DNA of 18,363 nt from Bryobacteraceae bacterium (GCA_030039005.1 JASHQT010000420.1:1-18363); one strand, 5' to 3'. Shown: positions 7,621 to 15,088, numbered from the stretch's first letter. The notes: generated by a model from the sequence alone, not told the origin. A program made the numbers and translations.

Positions 7621-10393
7621 CCAAATTTTGGATCGCTTCGAGCTCTTTGCCGGCTTCGGAGAGTTTCCCTTGCGATACGAGTTCGCGATAACGTTCCAGA
7701 TGCTGGCGTATCTCGCCGATGCGCGGGTCAGGAGGGTGCCCGGCCGAGGGGGCGGGTGTGGAGGTCGTGGTGACAGCCGGCGCCGCCGCTGGAGTCTGCG
7801 CGGGCGCCTCGGGCAATTTCTCTCCGGCCAGCTGCGCGAGCGCCTGTTGGTACGTATCGGCGTACACCAGGTTGTTACCCATCGCGAGCGCGACCTTCTT
7901 CAATTGCGGCATCTTGGCCTGCGACGCCTGGATGTAGATAGGTTCGACGTACAGGAAGGTTTGATTGATCGGGAGAACGAGCATTTGGCCGCGCAGTACC
8001 TGCGAGCCCTGCTGGTTCCACAGCGTCAGATCTTTGGAAATGTTTTGATCCTGATTGATGCGCGCCTCAATCTGCATGGGTCCGAGAATGATCTCTTGCT
8101 TGGAAAGCAGCAAAACCACTTTCTCGCCTAAATGTTCTCCATCGCAGCGCGCCATCATCAGGCCGATCAGGTTGTCGCGATTGCGGGGGGTGAAGGGAAT
8201 CAGGAGCAGGAACTCGGGCTGGGATTCGCCGGGCAGCGTGGCGACTACATATGTCGGGGCAACGGGACCAGGCGTGCCGCCTTGCTCGTTGGTGAACTTG
8301 GCCGTATCCCAGGCGTCGGACTTGTTGTAGAACGTATCGGGATCGCGCATATGGAACAGCCGGTAAATGTCGGCCTGCACGCGGAAGATCAATTCGGGGT
8401 AGCGGACGTGACGGCGCAGATCGGCGGGCATGGCCGATTCGGGTTCAAACAAATTCGGAAACAGGTTGCGATAGGCCTCGAGCAGCGGGTCGTTGGGATC
8501 GAAAACGTAGAAGTGCACCGTTCCGTCGTAGGCGTCGATAGTGGCCTTCACCGAGTTGCGGATGTAGTTGAACTCGCCCATGCCCTCGATGCCGACTTTA
8601 GCCGAATAAGGATGGACATCGGAGGTCATGTAGCCGTCGATGATCCAGACCAGGCGGCCGGAATCGGTGAGCACCAGATAAGGATCGGGATCCCAGTTCA
8701 GGAAATCGGCCATGGCGCTCACACGCGCGGTGACGTTGCGGCGAATCATCATGCGGCTGTCCGCCGTCAAATAGCTGGTCAAAAGGATATTCACGTCCTG
8801 TCGCGAAACCGCGGCGGCCAGGCGCATGGCGAGCGAAGAAATCGGGAAGCCGCCGTGTCCGTCGTAATGCGTTTCGACGTTGCGGTCGCCCGAAGGATAG
8901 TCGAACTCGGCCTGGGCGGTGTGGACGAACACCGGATCCTGCACGTTTTCGCCGTAGTACAGATCCGGCTGAGTGAGCTTGAGACCGGGGACGCCGATCT
9001 CCGGCGGCGCGTCCTTGACGATCAGGACCGGCAGGCCTTCCTGCGATACCTGGTTGGCTTCCGCCATTACGACGCCGTATCCGTGCGTATAGATGAAATG
9101 CGGATTGATCCAGCGCGTGCCTGCTTCGCCGAGCTGCGAGAGATCCAGCTCGCGCGGCGAGATCATCATCTGGCGGAGGTTTCCGTTGATGACGTAGCGG
9201 TCGATGTCGGTGTCGGTGTAGATATACGGGCGGTAGGGTTGGAGCTGCGTGATGGCGTCGTGATACGCATGCACGTCCCACAGGCGCACGTTGTCGAGCA
9301 AAGGCTGATATTTGCTGAAATCCACGCCCTGGTTGGGCATCGCGGTAAAATCGACCTCACGCGTGCGCTGATCGATGCCGTAGGCCGAACGCGTGGCCTC
9401 AATGTGCTTTTGGATGTAAGGCCGCTCGATAGAGATTTCGTTGGGCCGGACATAGACAGCGCTGACGACCGATGGCAGAACGGAACGCAGCACGATGGCG
9501 CCGACGACGGCCACGGCCGCGGTGCGCCAACGGCCGGCCACGAGCAATCCCGCGGAAATTACGCAAGCGGCGATCTCGACCCACTGCAACGGAAGGACGA
9601 TGTTCTGATCCACGTAATCGATGCCCACCATGAAACTGCCGTGCTCGTTGAGCAGCAGACCGTAGCGGGCGAGGAAAAATCGCGCCGCGAGCGCGATCAG
9701 GAATACGGCGCCCAGACTCCGAACGAAATTGCTCTTCAGCGCATTTCCGAGGCGCAGCTCGGTGATGTTGATGGACTGCACGTTCTGCCAGTCGCCCACC
9801 TGGCCGGTGAGCTCCCAGCCGCGCTCGGCGATCCAGTAAATCAGGGCGCCCAACACGACAATGCCGAGCAGCAAGCCGATTAGATCCGAATAGAACGGAA
9901 TCTTGAAGAGGTAAAACGAGAGCGGATTTCCGAAGGCGGGATCGCGCCAGGCCGTGGCGGCGCCGCCCAAGTCGCGGCCGCCGAAATAGCGGACGACGGT
10001 CCAGGTATCGAGCGTGGACGCCGCGACGATCCAGGCGAGCAGCAAAATGCCTAGCGCGGTGAGCTTCGCGTACAGCGAATGCTCGCGCAGGCGCACGTGC
10101 GCCTGTTTGAGCGCGAGCGAGTGGGCGATCCAAAAAATGATGAACGCCAGAATGGTGGCGCCGGTGACGGGGATCAGGCTATAGGCCAGGATGCTGAACC
10201 AGGTGCGTAACTGGTTCATTTCCTTCCACCATTGGTAATCGATGGTCCAACTGCACAGCCAGCGCAGCAGGATGAAGAGAACGATGACGACGATGGCGTA
10301 CCACAGGCACCCGCCGCGAGCCTGGCGGCCGGGAATCTGGCGATGGGGGAAAGGAGCGTGCAAGGGTCCGATAGGTAGTGTATCAGCGTTCAC
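7610..10393 (-). CDS. UPF0182 family large membrane protein
   Basis: A 927-residue protein of unknown function. The first ~330 residues hold about seven membrane segments (YAIVVIVLFILLRWLCSWTI first, then TGATILAFIIFWIAHSLAL and others). A large hydrophilic region follows with family signatures such as RPYIQKHIEATRSAYGID, YTHGYGVVMAEANQV, LPVLIVKDAPPE, YYGENV, a DGHGGFPISS stretch and DPYLVL. The C-terminus (~870-927) is an Ala/Pro/Thr linker followed by a helical segment (HLERYRELVSQGKLSEAGKE). Members are large integral membrane proteins found in Actinobacteria, Cyanobacteria, Acidobacteriota and others; no role is established. The GTG at 10393 is 18 bp after the pyrC stop, in the same frame, with no visible Shine-Dalgarno and inside a 9-bp hairpin stem. 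The position makes it the likely last gene of the pyr operon. Confidence 0.85.
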   Translation of the reverse strand: MNADTLPIGPLHAPFPHRQIPGRQARGGCLWYAIVVIVLFILLRWLCSWTIDYQWWKEMNQLRTWFSILAYSLIPVTGATILAFIIFWIAHSLALKQAHVRLREHSLYAKLTALGILLLAWIVAASTLDTWTVVRYFGGRDLGGAATAWRDPAFGNPLSFYLFKIPFYSDLIGLLLGIVVLGALIYWIAERGWELTGQVGDWQNVQSINITELRLGNALKSNFVRSLGAVFLIALAARFFLARYGLLLNEHGSFMVGIDYVDQNIVLPLQWVEIAACVISAGLLVAGRWRTAAVAVVGAIVLRSVLPSVVSAVYVRPNEISIERPYIQKHIEATRSAYGIDQRTREVDFTAMPNQGVDFSKYQPLLDNVRLWDVHAYHDAITQLQPYRPYIYTDTDIDRYVINGNLRQMMISPRELDLSQLGEAGTRWINPHFIYTHGYGVVMAEANQVSQEGLPVLIVKDAPPEIGVPGLKLTQPDLYYGENVQDPVFVHTAQAEFDYPSGDRNVETHYDGHGGFPISSLAMRLAAAVSRQDVNILLTSYLTADSRMMIRRNVTARVSAMADFLNWDPDPYLVLTDSGRLVWIIDGYMTSDVHPYSAKVGIEGMGEFNYIRNSVKATIDAYDGTVHFYVFDPNDPLLEAYRNLFPNLFEPESAMPADLRRHVRYPELIFRVQADIYRLFHMRDPDTFYNKSDAWDTAKFTNEQGGTPGPVAPTYVVATLPGESQPEFLLLIPFTPRNRDNLIGLMMARCDGEHLGEKVVLLLSKQEIILGPMQIEARINQDQNISKDLTLWNQQGSQVLRGQMLVLPINQTFLYVEPIYIQASQAKMPQLKKVALAMGNNLVYADTYQQALAQLAGEKLPEAPAQTPAAAPAVTTTSTPAPSAGHPPDPRIGEIRQHLERYRELVSQGKLSEAGKELEAIQNLVTH

Positions 10394-10407
10394 AAGAGTG
10401 TGAACGC
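10386..10407 (-). promoter_or_regulatory. Perfect hairpin spanning the UPF0182 start codon
   Basis: On the minus strand the RNA reads GCGTTCACA, loop CTCT, TGTGAACGC: a perfect 9-bp stem with a 4-nt loop. The GTG start codon of UPF0182 (10393-10391) lies in the 3' arm, so the folded form would hide it. A second identical copy of the 5' arm lies just upstream at the end of pyrC, so two alternative pairings are possible. The structure is seen directly; a regulatory role is inference. Confidence 0.6.
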
Positions 10408-10430
10408 CACATCAGACTGTGAACGCCACA
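10399..10430. repeat. Two direct copies of TGTGAACGCCACA at the pyrC/UPF0182 junction
   Basis: Identical 13-mers lie at 10399-10411 and 10418-10430 (19 bp period) across the last codons of pyrC and the start of UPF0182. An 11-bp core (TGTGAACGCCA) recurs in the same orientation at 13275-13285, in the pyrR upstream region. Three copies all bordering pyr-operon genes suggest a small dispersed repeat or a shared regulatory word. Confidence 0.6.
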
Positions 10431-11701
10431 GACCAAATGAGTTTGCCGCCGACGATGGTCGCGACCGGACCGCCGCGGAACGTGTGATTGTGAAAAGGAG
10501 AATTACGGCTCTTGGATGCCGATCGGTTGACGTCGTAGGTCCAGGAGCGTTCGGTATCGAAGATGGTGACATCGGCGGGTGATCCGATGGCGAGGCGGCC
10601 GCGCTGTAGGTTCAGGACGCGATCGGGGCCGCTGGTGAACAGCTCAATCATGCGCATCAGAGTGATTTTTCCCGTGTGCACCAGGCGCTCCAGCCCGATG
10701 CCGATGGCGGTTTCCAGGCCCAGGATGCCGAAGGGGCACTGCTCGAATTCCTGCATCTTTTCGCTGCCGGCGTGCGGCGCGTGATCGGTGGCGATGGCGT
10801 CGATGGCGCCGGAAACGAGGCCCTGCGTGATGGCCGTGACGTCGCAGGAGGTGCGCAGCGGCGGCTTCATTTTATAGTTGCTGTCGTAGGGCGGCATTTC
10901 ACTGTCGGCGATGGCAAAATGATGCGGTGTGGCTTCGGCGGTGACTGCCAGGCCGCGCGCCTTGGCGAACGCCAGCATTTCCACGGCGTGGCGCGAGGAG
11001 ATGTGCGCGACGTGAAATCGCGCGCCGGTGAGCTCGGCGAGCAGAATATCGCGCGCCACCATGACGTCTTCGGAAGCGGCGGGAATGCCGCGCAGCCCGA
11101 GCCGCACGCTTTCGACGCCCTCGTTCATGTCGCCGCCGGCGCTCAAGTGCAGGTCTTCGCAGTGATCGATCACTGGTAGCCCGAACGAGCGCGCGGTTTC
11201 CATCGCGCGGCGCATCACGCGCGCGTTCATGACGGGACGGCCGTCGTCGGAGATAGCGACGATGCCGGCTTCCTTCATTAAGCCGATCGCGGCCAGTTCT
11301 TCGCCCGCGCTGCCCTTGGTGATGGCGCCGATGGGAAACACGTTCACGACGGCGTGGCGCTCGGCGCGTTCTGTGATGTAGCTGGTCACCGTCGCGTTGT
11401 CGTTGACGGGCGAGGTGTTGGGCATGCAGCAGATCGAAGTGAATCCGCCCGCGGCGGCGGCGCGCGATCCGGTCTCGATGGTCTCGGCGTGCTCGAAGCC
11501 CGGCTCGCGCAAATGGACGTGCATGTCAATGAAGCCGGGCGCGACGATCAACCCGGTGGCGTCGAGCTCGGTGATCCCGGAAGAGTCGATGTTTTGACCG
11601 ATGGCGGCGATGCGCCCGTCTTGGATGGCGAGGTCGCGAACCACGTCGATACCGGCGGCGGGATCCATCACGCGGCCGTTACGAATGATCAGTTTCGACA
11701 T
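10412..11701 (-). CDS. pyrC: Dihydroorotase
   Basis: Catalyses the reversible cyclisation of N-carbamoyl-aspartate to dihydroorotate, third step of UMP synthesis, in the cytoplasm. The 429-residue protein is a complete amidohydrolase. It has the metal motif HVHLREPG (His61, His63), the SDDG region with an Asp that replaces the carboxylated lysine in this class (about 152-153), His180 in IDHCED, His233 in VAHISS and Asp306 in ATDHAPH. The ALLEGE-like N-terminus and HVHLREPG mark the class I type (Aquifex/Bacillus-like) that often assembles with aspartate carbamoyltransferase, which fits its neighbour. The ATG at 11701 directly abuts the pyrB stop codon (TAA-ATG), so translation is coupled. Its last codons contribute one copy of the 13-bp repeat, and UPF0182 follows 18 bp later. 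Confidence 0.95.
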   Translation of the reverse strand: MSKLIIRNGRVMDPAAGIDVVRDLAIQDGRIAAIGQNIDSSGITELDATGLIVAPGFIDMHVHLREPGFEHAETIETGSRAAAAGGFTSICCMPNTSPVNDNATVTSYITERAERHAVVNVFPIGAITKGSAGEELAAIGLMKEAGIVAISDDGRPVMNARVMRRAMETARSFGLPVIDHCEDLHLSAGGDMNEGVESVRLGLRGIPAASEDVMVARDILLAELTGARFHVAHISSRHAVEMLAFAKARGLAVTAEATPHHFAIADSEMPPYDSNYKMKPPLRTSCDVTAITQGLVSGAIDAIATDHAPHAGSEKMQEFEQCPFGILGLETAIGIGLERLVHTGKITLMRMIELFTSGPDRVLNLQRGRLAIGSPADVTIFDTERSWTYDVNRSASKSRNSPFHNHTFRGGPVATIVGGKLIWSVAFTV

Positions 11702-12628
11702 TTAGTTTCCGAGAATGCGCTCCAGCACGGCCATACGCACCGCAATTCCATTTTCCACCTGATTGAGAATCGCCGAGTATTGCTCGGAGTCGGCGACCTC
11801 GGAGGAAATTTCACGGCCGCGGTTGATGGGTCCGGGGTGCATCACGATGGCGCCCGGTTTCGCCAGGCTCATATGCTCCAGGCGGAGGCCGTAGAACTGG
11901 AAATATTCGTTGGCCGAGAACGCGGCCTCGTGCTGGCGCTCGAGCTGGACGCGCAACATCATGATGACGTCGGCGTCGCGAATGGCATCCTCCATTTTGT
12001 GCGTGAGGCTGACGTGGGGCGCGATCTGAGCGAGTTGCGGCGGAAGCAGCGATGCGGGACCGCACAGCACGATTTCAGCGCCGAATTTGGAAAGCAGATG
12101 CATATTGGAGCGCGCCACGCGGCTGTGCGCGATGTCCCCAATGATGGCGACGCGTAGGCCTTCCAGCGTTGGCCGGCGGTCCAGGATGGTGCGGGCATCG
12201 AGCAGGGCCTGCGTGGGATGCTCGTGCGTGCCGTCCCCGGCATTGATAATCGGCGTGGGCAGGTAGCGCGCGAGAAAATGCGGAGCGCCGGAAGCCGCGT
12301 GGCGCATCACGATGGCGTCCGGGTGCATGGCGCCCAGCGTGTTCAGGGTGTCGACCAGCGATTCGCCTTTCGAAACGCTGGAGGCCGATGCGGTGATGGA
12401 AATGGCGTCGGCACCCAGGCGCTTGGCCGCGATTTCGAAACTGGTGCGTGTGCGCGTGGAAGCTTCGAAAAACAGATTGACGATCATGCGGCCGCGAAGC
12501 TGATCGGATTTTTTCGCGTCGGCCTGGCGCGGCTGAAAACGCTTGGCGCGGTCGAGAATGGCCTCGATCTCGGTGCGCTCCAGCGGCTCAATTCCCAATA
12601 AACCTCCTTTGAACAAACCAGCCGGCAT
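11702..12628 (-). CDS. pyrB: Aspartate carbamoyltransferase catalytic subunit
   Basis: Joins carbamoyl phosphate and aspartate, the committed step of pyrimidine synthesis. The 308-residue length is normal. Carbamoyl-phosphate binding is shown by STRTRTSFE (57-65), THEHPTQALLDA (His137, Gln140) and the C-terminal HPGPINRGREI; the Ser/Lys loop (SVSKGES, about 84-90) is present. No regulatory pyrI is seen, consistent with PyrR control. The ATG at 12628 lies 5 bp after pyrR and keeps the family N-terminus (LLGIEPL) inside the protein, but it has no good Shine-Dalgarno. A strong AAAGGAGG sits at 12610-12603, inside codons 7-9 and just before a TTG at 12598 (codon 11), which would give a 298-residue form. 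The ATG is preferred by length. Confidence 0.95.
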   Translation of the reverse strand: MPAGLFKGGLLGIEPLERTEIEAILDRAKRFQPRQADAKKSDQLRGRMIVNLFFEASTRTRTSFEIAAKRLGADAISITASASSVSKGESLVDTLNTLGAMHPDAIVMRHAASGAPHFLARYLPTPIINAGDGTHEHPTQALLDARTILDRRPTLEGLRVAIIGDIAHSRVARSNMHLLSKFGAEIVLCGPASLLPPQLAQIAPHVSLTHKMEDAIRDADVIMMLRVQLERQHEAAFSANEYFQFYGLRLEHMSLAKPGAIVMHPGPINRGREISSEVADSEQYSAILNQVENGIAVRMAVLERILGN

Positions 12629-12633
12629 GGGAT

Positions 12634-13182
12634 TTAAGTTTTTTCCACTAGCAGAACCTTGTCGTGTTGGTCCACTTCCTTGAATTTCACTTCGATGATT
12701 TCGTTGGCGCTGGTCTGGACCATGCGGCCCACATAGCGGGCCTCGATGGGCAGCTCTCGCCAGCCGCGATCGATCAGCACCAGCAGTTGGACGCGCGCCG
12801 GGCGGCCCTGGTCAAAGAGTGCGTCAAGCGCCGCGCGAATGGTGCGGCCGGTGTAGAGCACGTCGTCCATCAGGATGATGTCCTTACCGGTGACCGGGAA
12901 ACTGATTTCGGTGGCGCTGTGCACGGGCTTCTCGGAGACCGTGGACAGGTCGTCGCGATACAGATTGATATCGAGGAAGCCCACGGGGACCGCGAGGTTC
13001 TCGAGACTCTTGATCTTTTCGGCCAGGCGCAGAGCGAGCGGGACGCCGCGGCGGCGAATGCCGATGAAAGCCAAGCGGCGAAGTTCCTGCGTTTTTTCCA
13101 GAATCTCGTGCGCGAGCCGGACCAGGGTGCGGTCGATTTCGGAGGCGCTCATCAGCTGCGCTTTTTCGCGTGTGGGAACCAT
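12634..13182 (-). CDS. pyrR: Pyr operon regulator / uracil phosphoribosyltransferase
   Basis: A 182-residue PRTase-fold protein. The PRPP loop is intact (ILMDDVLYTGRTIRAALD, Asp106-Asp107 to Thr114), with the PyrR-specific FIGIRRRGVPLA and LDINLYRDDLS segments upstream and LIDRGWRELPI downstream. PyrR binds pyr mRNA in response to UMP and PRPP: in Bacillus by transcription attenuation, in mycobacteria at the ribosome-binding site. It often retains weak uracil phosphoribosyltransferase activity. As first gene of pyrR-pyrB-pyrC it should control this operon. The ATG at 13182 has no clear Shine-Dalgarno; the methionine at residue 11 is an alternative that matches the usual family start near 'AQLMSASEIDRTL'. 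I could not find the Bacillus-type PyrR-binding consensus in the leader. Confidence 0.94.
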   Translation of the reverse strand: MVPTREKAQLMSASEIDRTLVRLAHEILEKTQELRRLAFIGIRRRGVPLALRLAEKIKSLENLAVPVGFLDINLYRDDLSTVSEKPVHSATEISFPVTGKDIILMDDVLYTGRTIRAALDALFDQGRPARVQLLVLIDRGWRELPIEARYVGRMVQTSANEIIEVKFKEVDQHDKVLLVEKT

Positions 13183-13195
13183 GAATGTGGCAAAA

Positions 13196-13215
13196 CTCGG
13201 CTTAGCTTAGACGAG
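13196..13215. promoter_or_regulatory. Imperfect palindrome just upstream of pyrR
   Basis: A 20-bp sequence matching its own reverse complement at 16 of 20 positions, with CTCG/CGAG ends and a TAGCT-like core, ends 13 bp before the pyrR ATG. As RNA it could form a short stem next to the start codon; as DNA it could be an operator. No known motif is matched, so the role is uncertain. Confidence 0.3.
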
Positions 13216-13284
13216 CGTAACATATCAAAAACCACGTACGGCGAGCGTTCGCGGGTGGGGAAAAAGCCACACTTTGTGAACGCC

Positions 13285-13317
13285 AAGAAAAAACAGCGCA
13301 GGCATGATTGCCCGCGC
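13285..13317 (-). terminator. Intrinsic terminator between the small secreted protein gene and pyrR
   Basis: On the minus strand: GCGCGGGCA, loop ATCA, TGCCTGCGC (9 bp with one G-U pair), then TG and six T, C, TT. This is a textbook Rho-independent terminator. It lies about 60 bp after the stop of the small secreted protein gene and about 100 bp before pyrR, so it most simply ends the former. Its place in the pyrR leader also leaves attenuation possible. A second bulged 8-bp hairpin (13316-13337) abuts it upstream. Confidence 0.75.
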
Positions 13318-13375
13318 GCCACGCGACGTGCATGCGCTACGTTTTCCGATACGTTATGGACGGATGGCGCCGCGG

Positions 13376-13708
13376 TCAGTGTTGCAGGCGATCGTGAACG
13401 CGCCGCGCGAGGCGGTCGATTTCATCGGTCTTCTTGAGCGTGGCGATGGAGAGGACGTTGTAGTCGCCTTTTTCCAGATCGGATTTCAGCTCCGTGGACA
13501 GCTTGGCGAGCGAGCGGGCGTCCTCCAGCGTTTTTTGATACTCGGCCTTGAGAATTTCATCGCGCTGGAACTTGCCGTTCGGCAGGCGGAGGTCTTCCGG
13601 CTGCTCGGGCTCGGGAGGGAACGGGCGTTCGGGTGGACCCTGCTGCGCCGTCACCGCGAGTGAGGCCGCAAGAAGGATCGCGATTCGGAACGGATGCGTG
13701 AGAATCAT
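13376..13708 (-). CDS. Small secreted helical protein, unknown function
   Basis: A 110-residue protein I do not recognise by function. It has a signal peptide (MILTHPFRIAILLAASLAVTAQ, cleavage probably after TAQ or VTA), a proline/glutamate-rich stretch (PPERPFPPEPEQPEDLRLP), then about 65 residues of charged helix (DEILKAEYQKTLEDARSLAKL to the end) that may be coiled coil. It looks like an exported helical adaptor. The ATG at 13708 is preceded by a seven-codon reading frame (Met-Lys-Lys-Ala-Val-Ser-Pro) whose stop overlaps it as ATGA, a possible tiny leader. A good terminator follows about 60 bp after its stop, so it appears to be monocistronic. Confidence 0.7.
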   Translation of the reverse strand: MILTHPFRIAILLAASLAVTAQQGPPERPFPPEPEQPEDLRLPNGKFQRDEILKAEYQKTLEDARSLAKLSTELKSDLEKGDYNVLSIATLKKTDEIDRLARRVHDRLQH

Positions 13709-13773
13709 GGCGACACCGCTTTCTTCATGATAGGCCAGACGCGTTCTCGAGGCCTCAAGATTTCCCGTTGTTT

Positions 13774-13779
13774 TATGAT
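13774..13779 (+). promoter_or_regulatory. Possible -10 element (TATGAT) for the VOC gene
   Basis: TATGAT matches the -10 consensus at 5 of 6 positions and ends 6 bp before the ATG at 13786, which would put the transcript start on or next to the start codon (leaderless). I see no convincing -35, so this is tentative. Confidence 0.35.
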
Positions 13780-13785
13780 TTAGGG

Positions 13786-14562
13786 ATGCCGGTCATCGAA
13801 CGATTTGCCCCGGGGGAATTTTGCTGGGTGGACCTTCCCACATCGAATCAGAGCGCGGCGAAGAGCTTTTACAGCGCGCTTTTCAATTGGACGCCGCAGG
13901 ACGTTCCTATCGGCAAAAATAGTTTCTACAGCCTGATGCAACTCGACGGGCGCATCGCGGCGGGGCTGTACACGATGACTGAGGAAGAGCGCAATTCCGG
14001 CGTTCCGCCGCATTGGAATCTGTACGTCGCCGTGGAGAGCGCCGACGAGACGGCGAAAAAGGCCGCGGAATTGGGAGCGAAAGTGCTGGAAGCGCCGTCG
14101 GACGTCATGGATCGCGGCCGGGCGGCGGTGTTTCTGGATCCGGCGGGAGCCGTGTTCAACGTGTGGCAGCCGAACAAGCGCAAGGGATTGGGCGTGGTGG
14201 GAGATCCGGGAGCGTTTTGCTGGGCGGATTTGAACACCGGCGACCAGGCGCGAGCCAAAACATTTTATGAGGGATTGTTCGGATGGAAGCTGCTTCCCGG
14301 CCAGGGAGACTCCGGCTATCTACACATCGTAAACGGTGAAAAATACATCGGCGGCATTCCACCCGCGCGCGAGCATGGCGGGCCAGCGCATTGGCTGATC
14401 TATTTTGCCGTGGCGGACGTCGACAACGCCTTTCGCCGGGCGATGGATATGAGCGCGCGCACGCTGCTGCGGCCCATGGATTTCGAAGGCGTAGGCCGCG
14501 TCGCGATGCTGGCGGATCCGCAAGGGGCGGTGTTCGCGCTGTTTCGCGAGGCGGGGAAGTAG
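13786..14562 (+). CDS. VOC family protein with two glyoxalase-like domains
   Basis: A 258-residue protein made of two repeated vicinal-oxygen-chelate units: about residues 8-128 (starting PGEFCWVDLPTSNQSAAKSF) and 138-256 (starting PGAFCWADLNTGDQARAKTF). Both carry the FY...LFxW helix-strand signature and end in a DPxGAVFxxW/F strand. Tandem proteins of this type include glyoxalase- and hydroxylase-like enzymes of unknown substrate, such as the CFP30B/hydroxylase-like group. Metal ligands are not obvious, so it may bind a ligand rather than catalyse. The ATG at 13786 is chosen over an upstream TTG at 13768 because MPVIERFAPGEFCWVDL is the usual family N-terminus. It stands alone between the small secreted protein gene (divergent) and the toxin-antitoxin remnant. 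Confidence 0.85.
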   Translation: MPVIERFAPGEFCWVDLPTSNQSAAKSFYSALFNWTPQDVPIGKNSFYSLMQLDGRIAAGLYTMTEEERNSGVPPHWNLYVAVESADETAKKAAELGAKVLEAPSDVMDRGRAAVFLDPAGAVFNVWQPNKRKGLGVVGDPGAFCWADLNTGDQARAKTFYEGLFGWKLLPGQGDSGYLHIVNGEKYIGGIPPAREHGGPAHWLIYFAVADVDNAFRRAMDMSARTLLRPMDFEGVGRVAMLADPQGAVFALFREAGK

Positions 14563-14574
14563 CCCTGGCAAGCG

Positions 14575-14860
14575 ATGCCTGCCGAGACCAGTTATACATT
14601 TCTTCGCGAGAACCTCGCGAATATATTGGATCGTGTCGGTCTGGAGCGAGAGGTGGTGATTGTTCGCAGGCGCGGCGCTCCGGACGTCGCACTCATTCCC
14701 GCGGATGAGCTGGCAGGTTTGATGGAAACCGCATCTGCTGAGATCGCCGGCCAACGCAAGACGCCTGCTGACGGCCCTGCGGAGAAGCGAGCGGCGGAAA
14801 GGCAAGTCCTCCACCGTGGAGCAGCGTCGGCGGGAGATGCGCCTTGGCCGAGGAGAGTAA
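14575..14860 (+). pseudogene. Phd/YefM-type antitoxin gene, frameshifted
   Basis: The first 53 codons (ATG 14575 to about 14733) encode a good Phd/YefM antitoxin N-terminus: MPAETSYTFLRENLANILDR, then REVVIVRRRG, DVALIPADELAGLMETA. These proteins bind DNA at their own promoter and neutralise a YoeB/RelE-type toxin. The expected continuation is in the next frame from 14735: LLRSPANARRLLTALRRSER, then RKGKSSTV and REMRLGRGE, ending at TAA 14858-14860. The break fits loss of two bases (one CA of GCACAT) before the LLRSPANARRL motif. The original frame stays open by chance to 15144 but encodes unrelated residues. The toxin-neutralising C-terminus is therefore lost from the current product, though the DNA-binding half could still be made. 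Confidence 0.8.
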
Positions 14861-15028
14861 GCGCGAAGCGTTTTCCAGCCCGAGTTTCGCGAAGAACTTC
14901 GCTAGTGGGTGGAAACGGATCGTGGTATCGCGCTGCGTTTCCTCGTGCGGGCCGGGGCAGTGCTTTCCGATCCTTGTCAGGGAATCGGAGAGCGCGAACC
15001 TTTAAAATACCAACTGGCGCGGGGCGCA
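14844..15028 (+). pseudogene. YoeB/Txe-type toxin gene remnant
   Basis: This overlaps the antitoxin remnant end as a YoeB-type partner would. From a TTG at 14844 frame 3 reads AEESKREA, then a one-base loss near 14871 moves homology to frame 2: FQPEFREELR, an in-frame TAG at 14903-14905 where YoeB proteins have an aromatic residue, then WVETDRGIALRFLVRAGAVL, SDPCQGIGEREPLKYQLA. That matches the YoeB order of an aromatic-W-ETD helix, a P(F/Y)xGIGKPEPLK loop and the start of the next strand. The WSRRI...HRLVY catalytic C-terminus is missing. At least three lesions make it non-functional. The family is ribosome-dependent mRNA endonucleases. Confidence 0.8.
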
Positions 15029-15088
15029 GGCCAGGTATCATTATTGACGCCTTCCGGGAAGATCGTGGCAGCCCGTCTGTTGGCCCAA

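Noticed and set aside
8132..9883. A 583-codon plus-strand ORF opposite UPF0182
   Set aside because: Shadow of the real minus-strand gene; no motif and no ribosome-binding site.
13183..13340. Bacillus-type PyrR attenuator as a firm call
   Set aside because: The terminator is present, but I could not find the PyrR-binding loop consensus or a convincing antiterminator; the adjacent hairpin overlaps the terminator stem by only about 2 bp.
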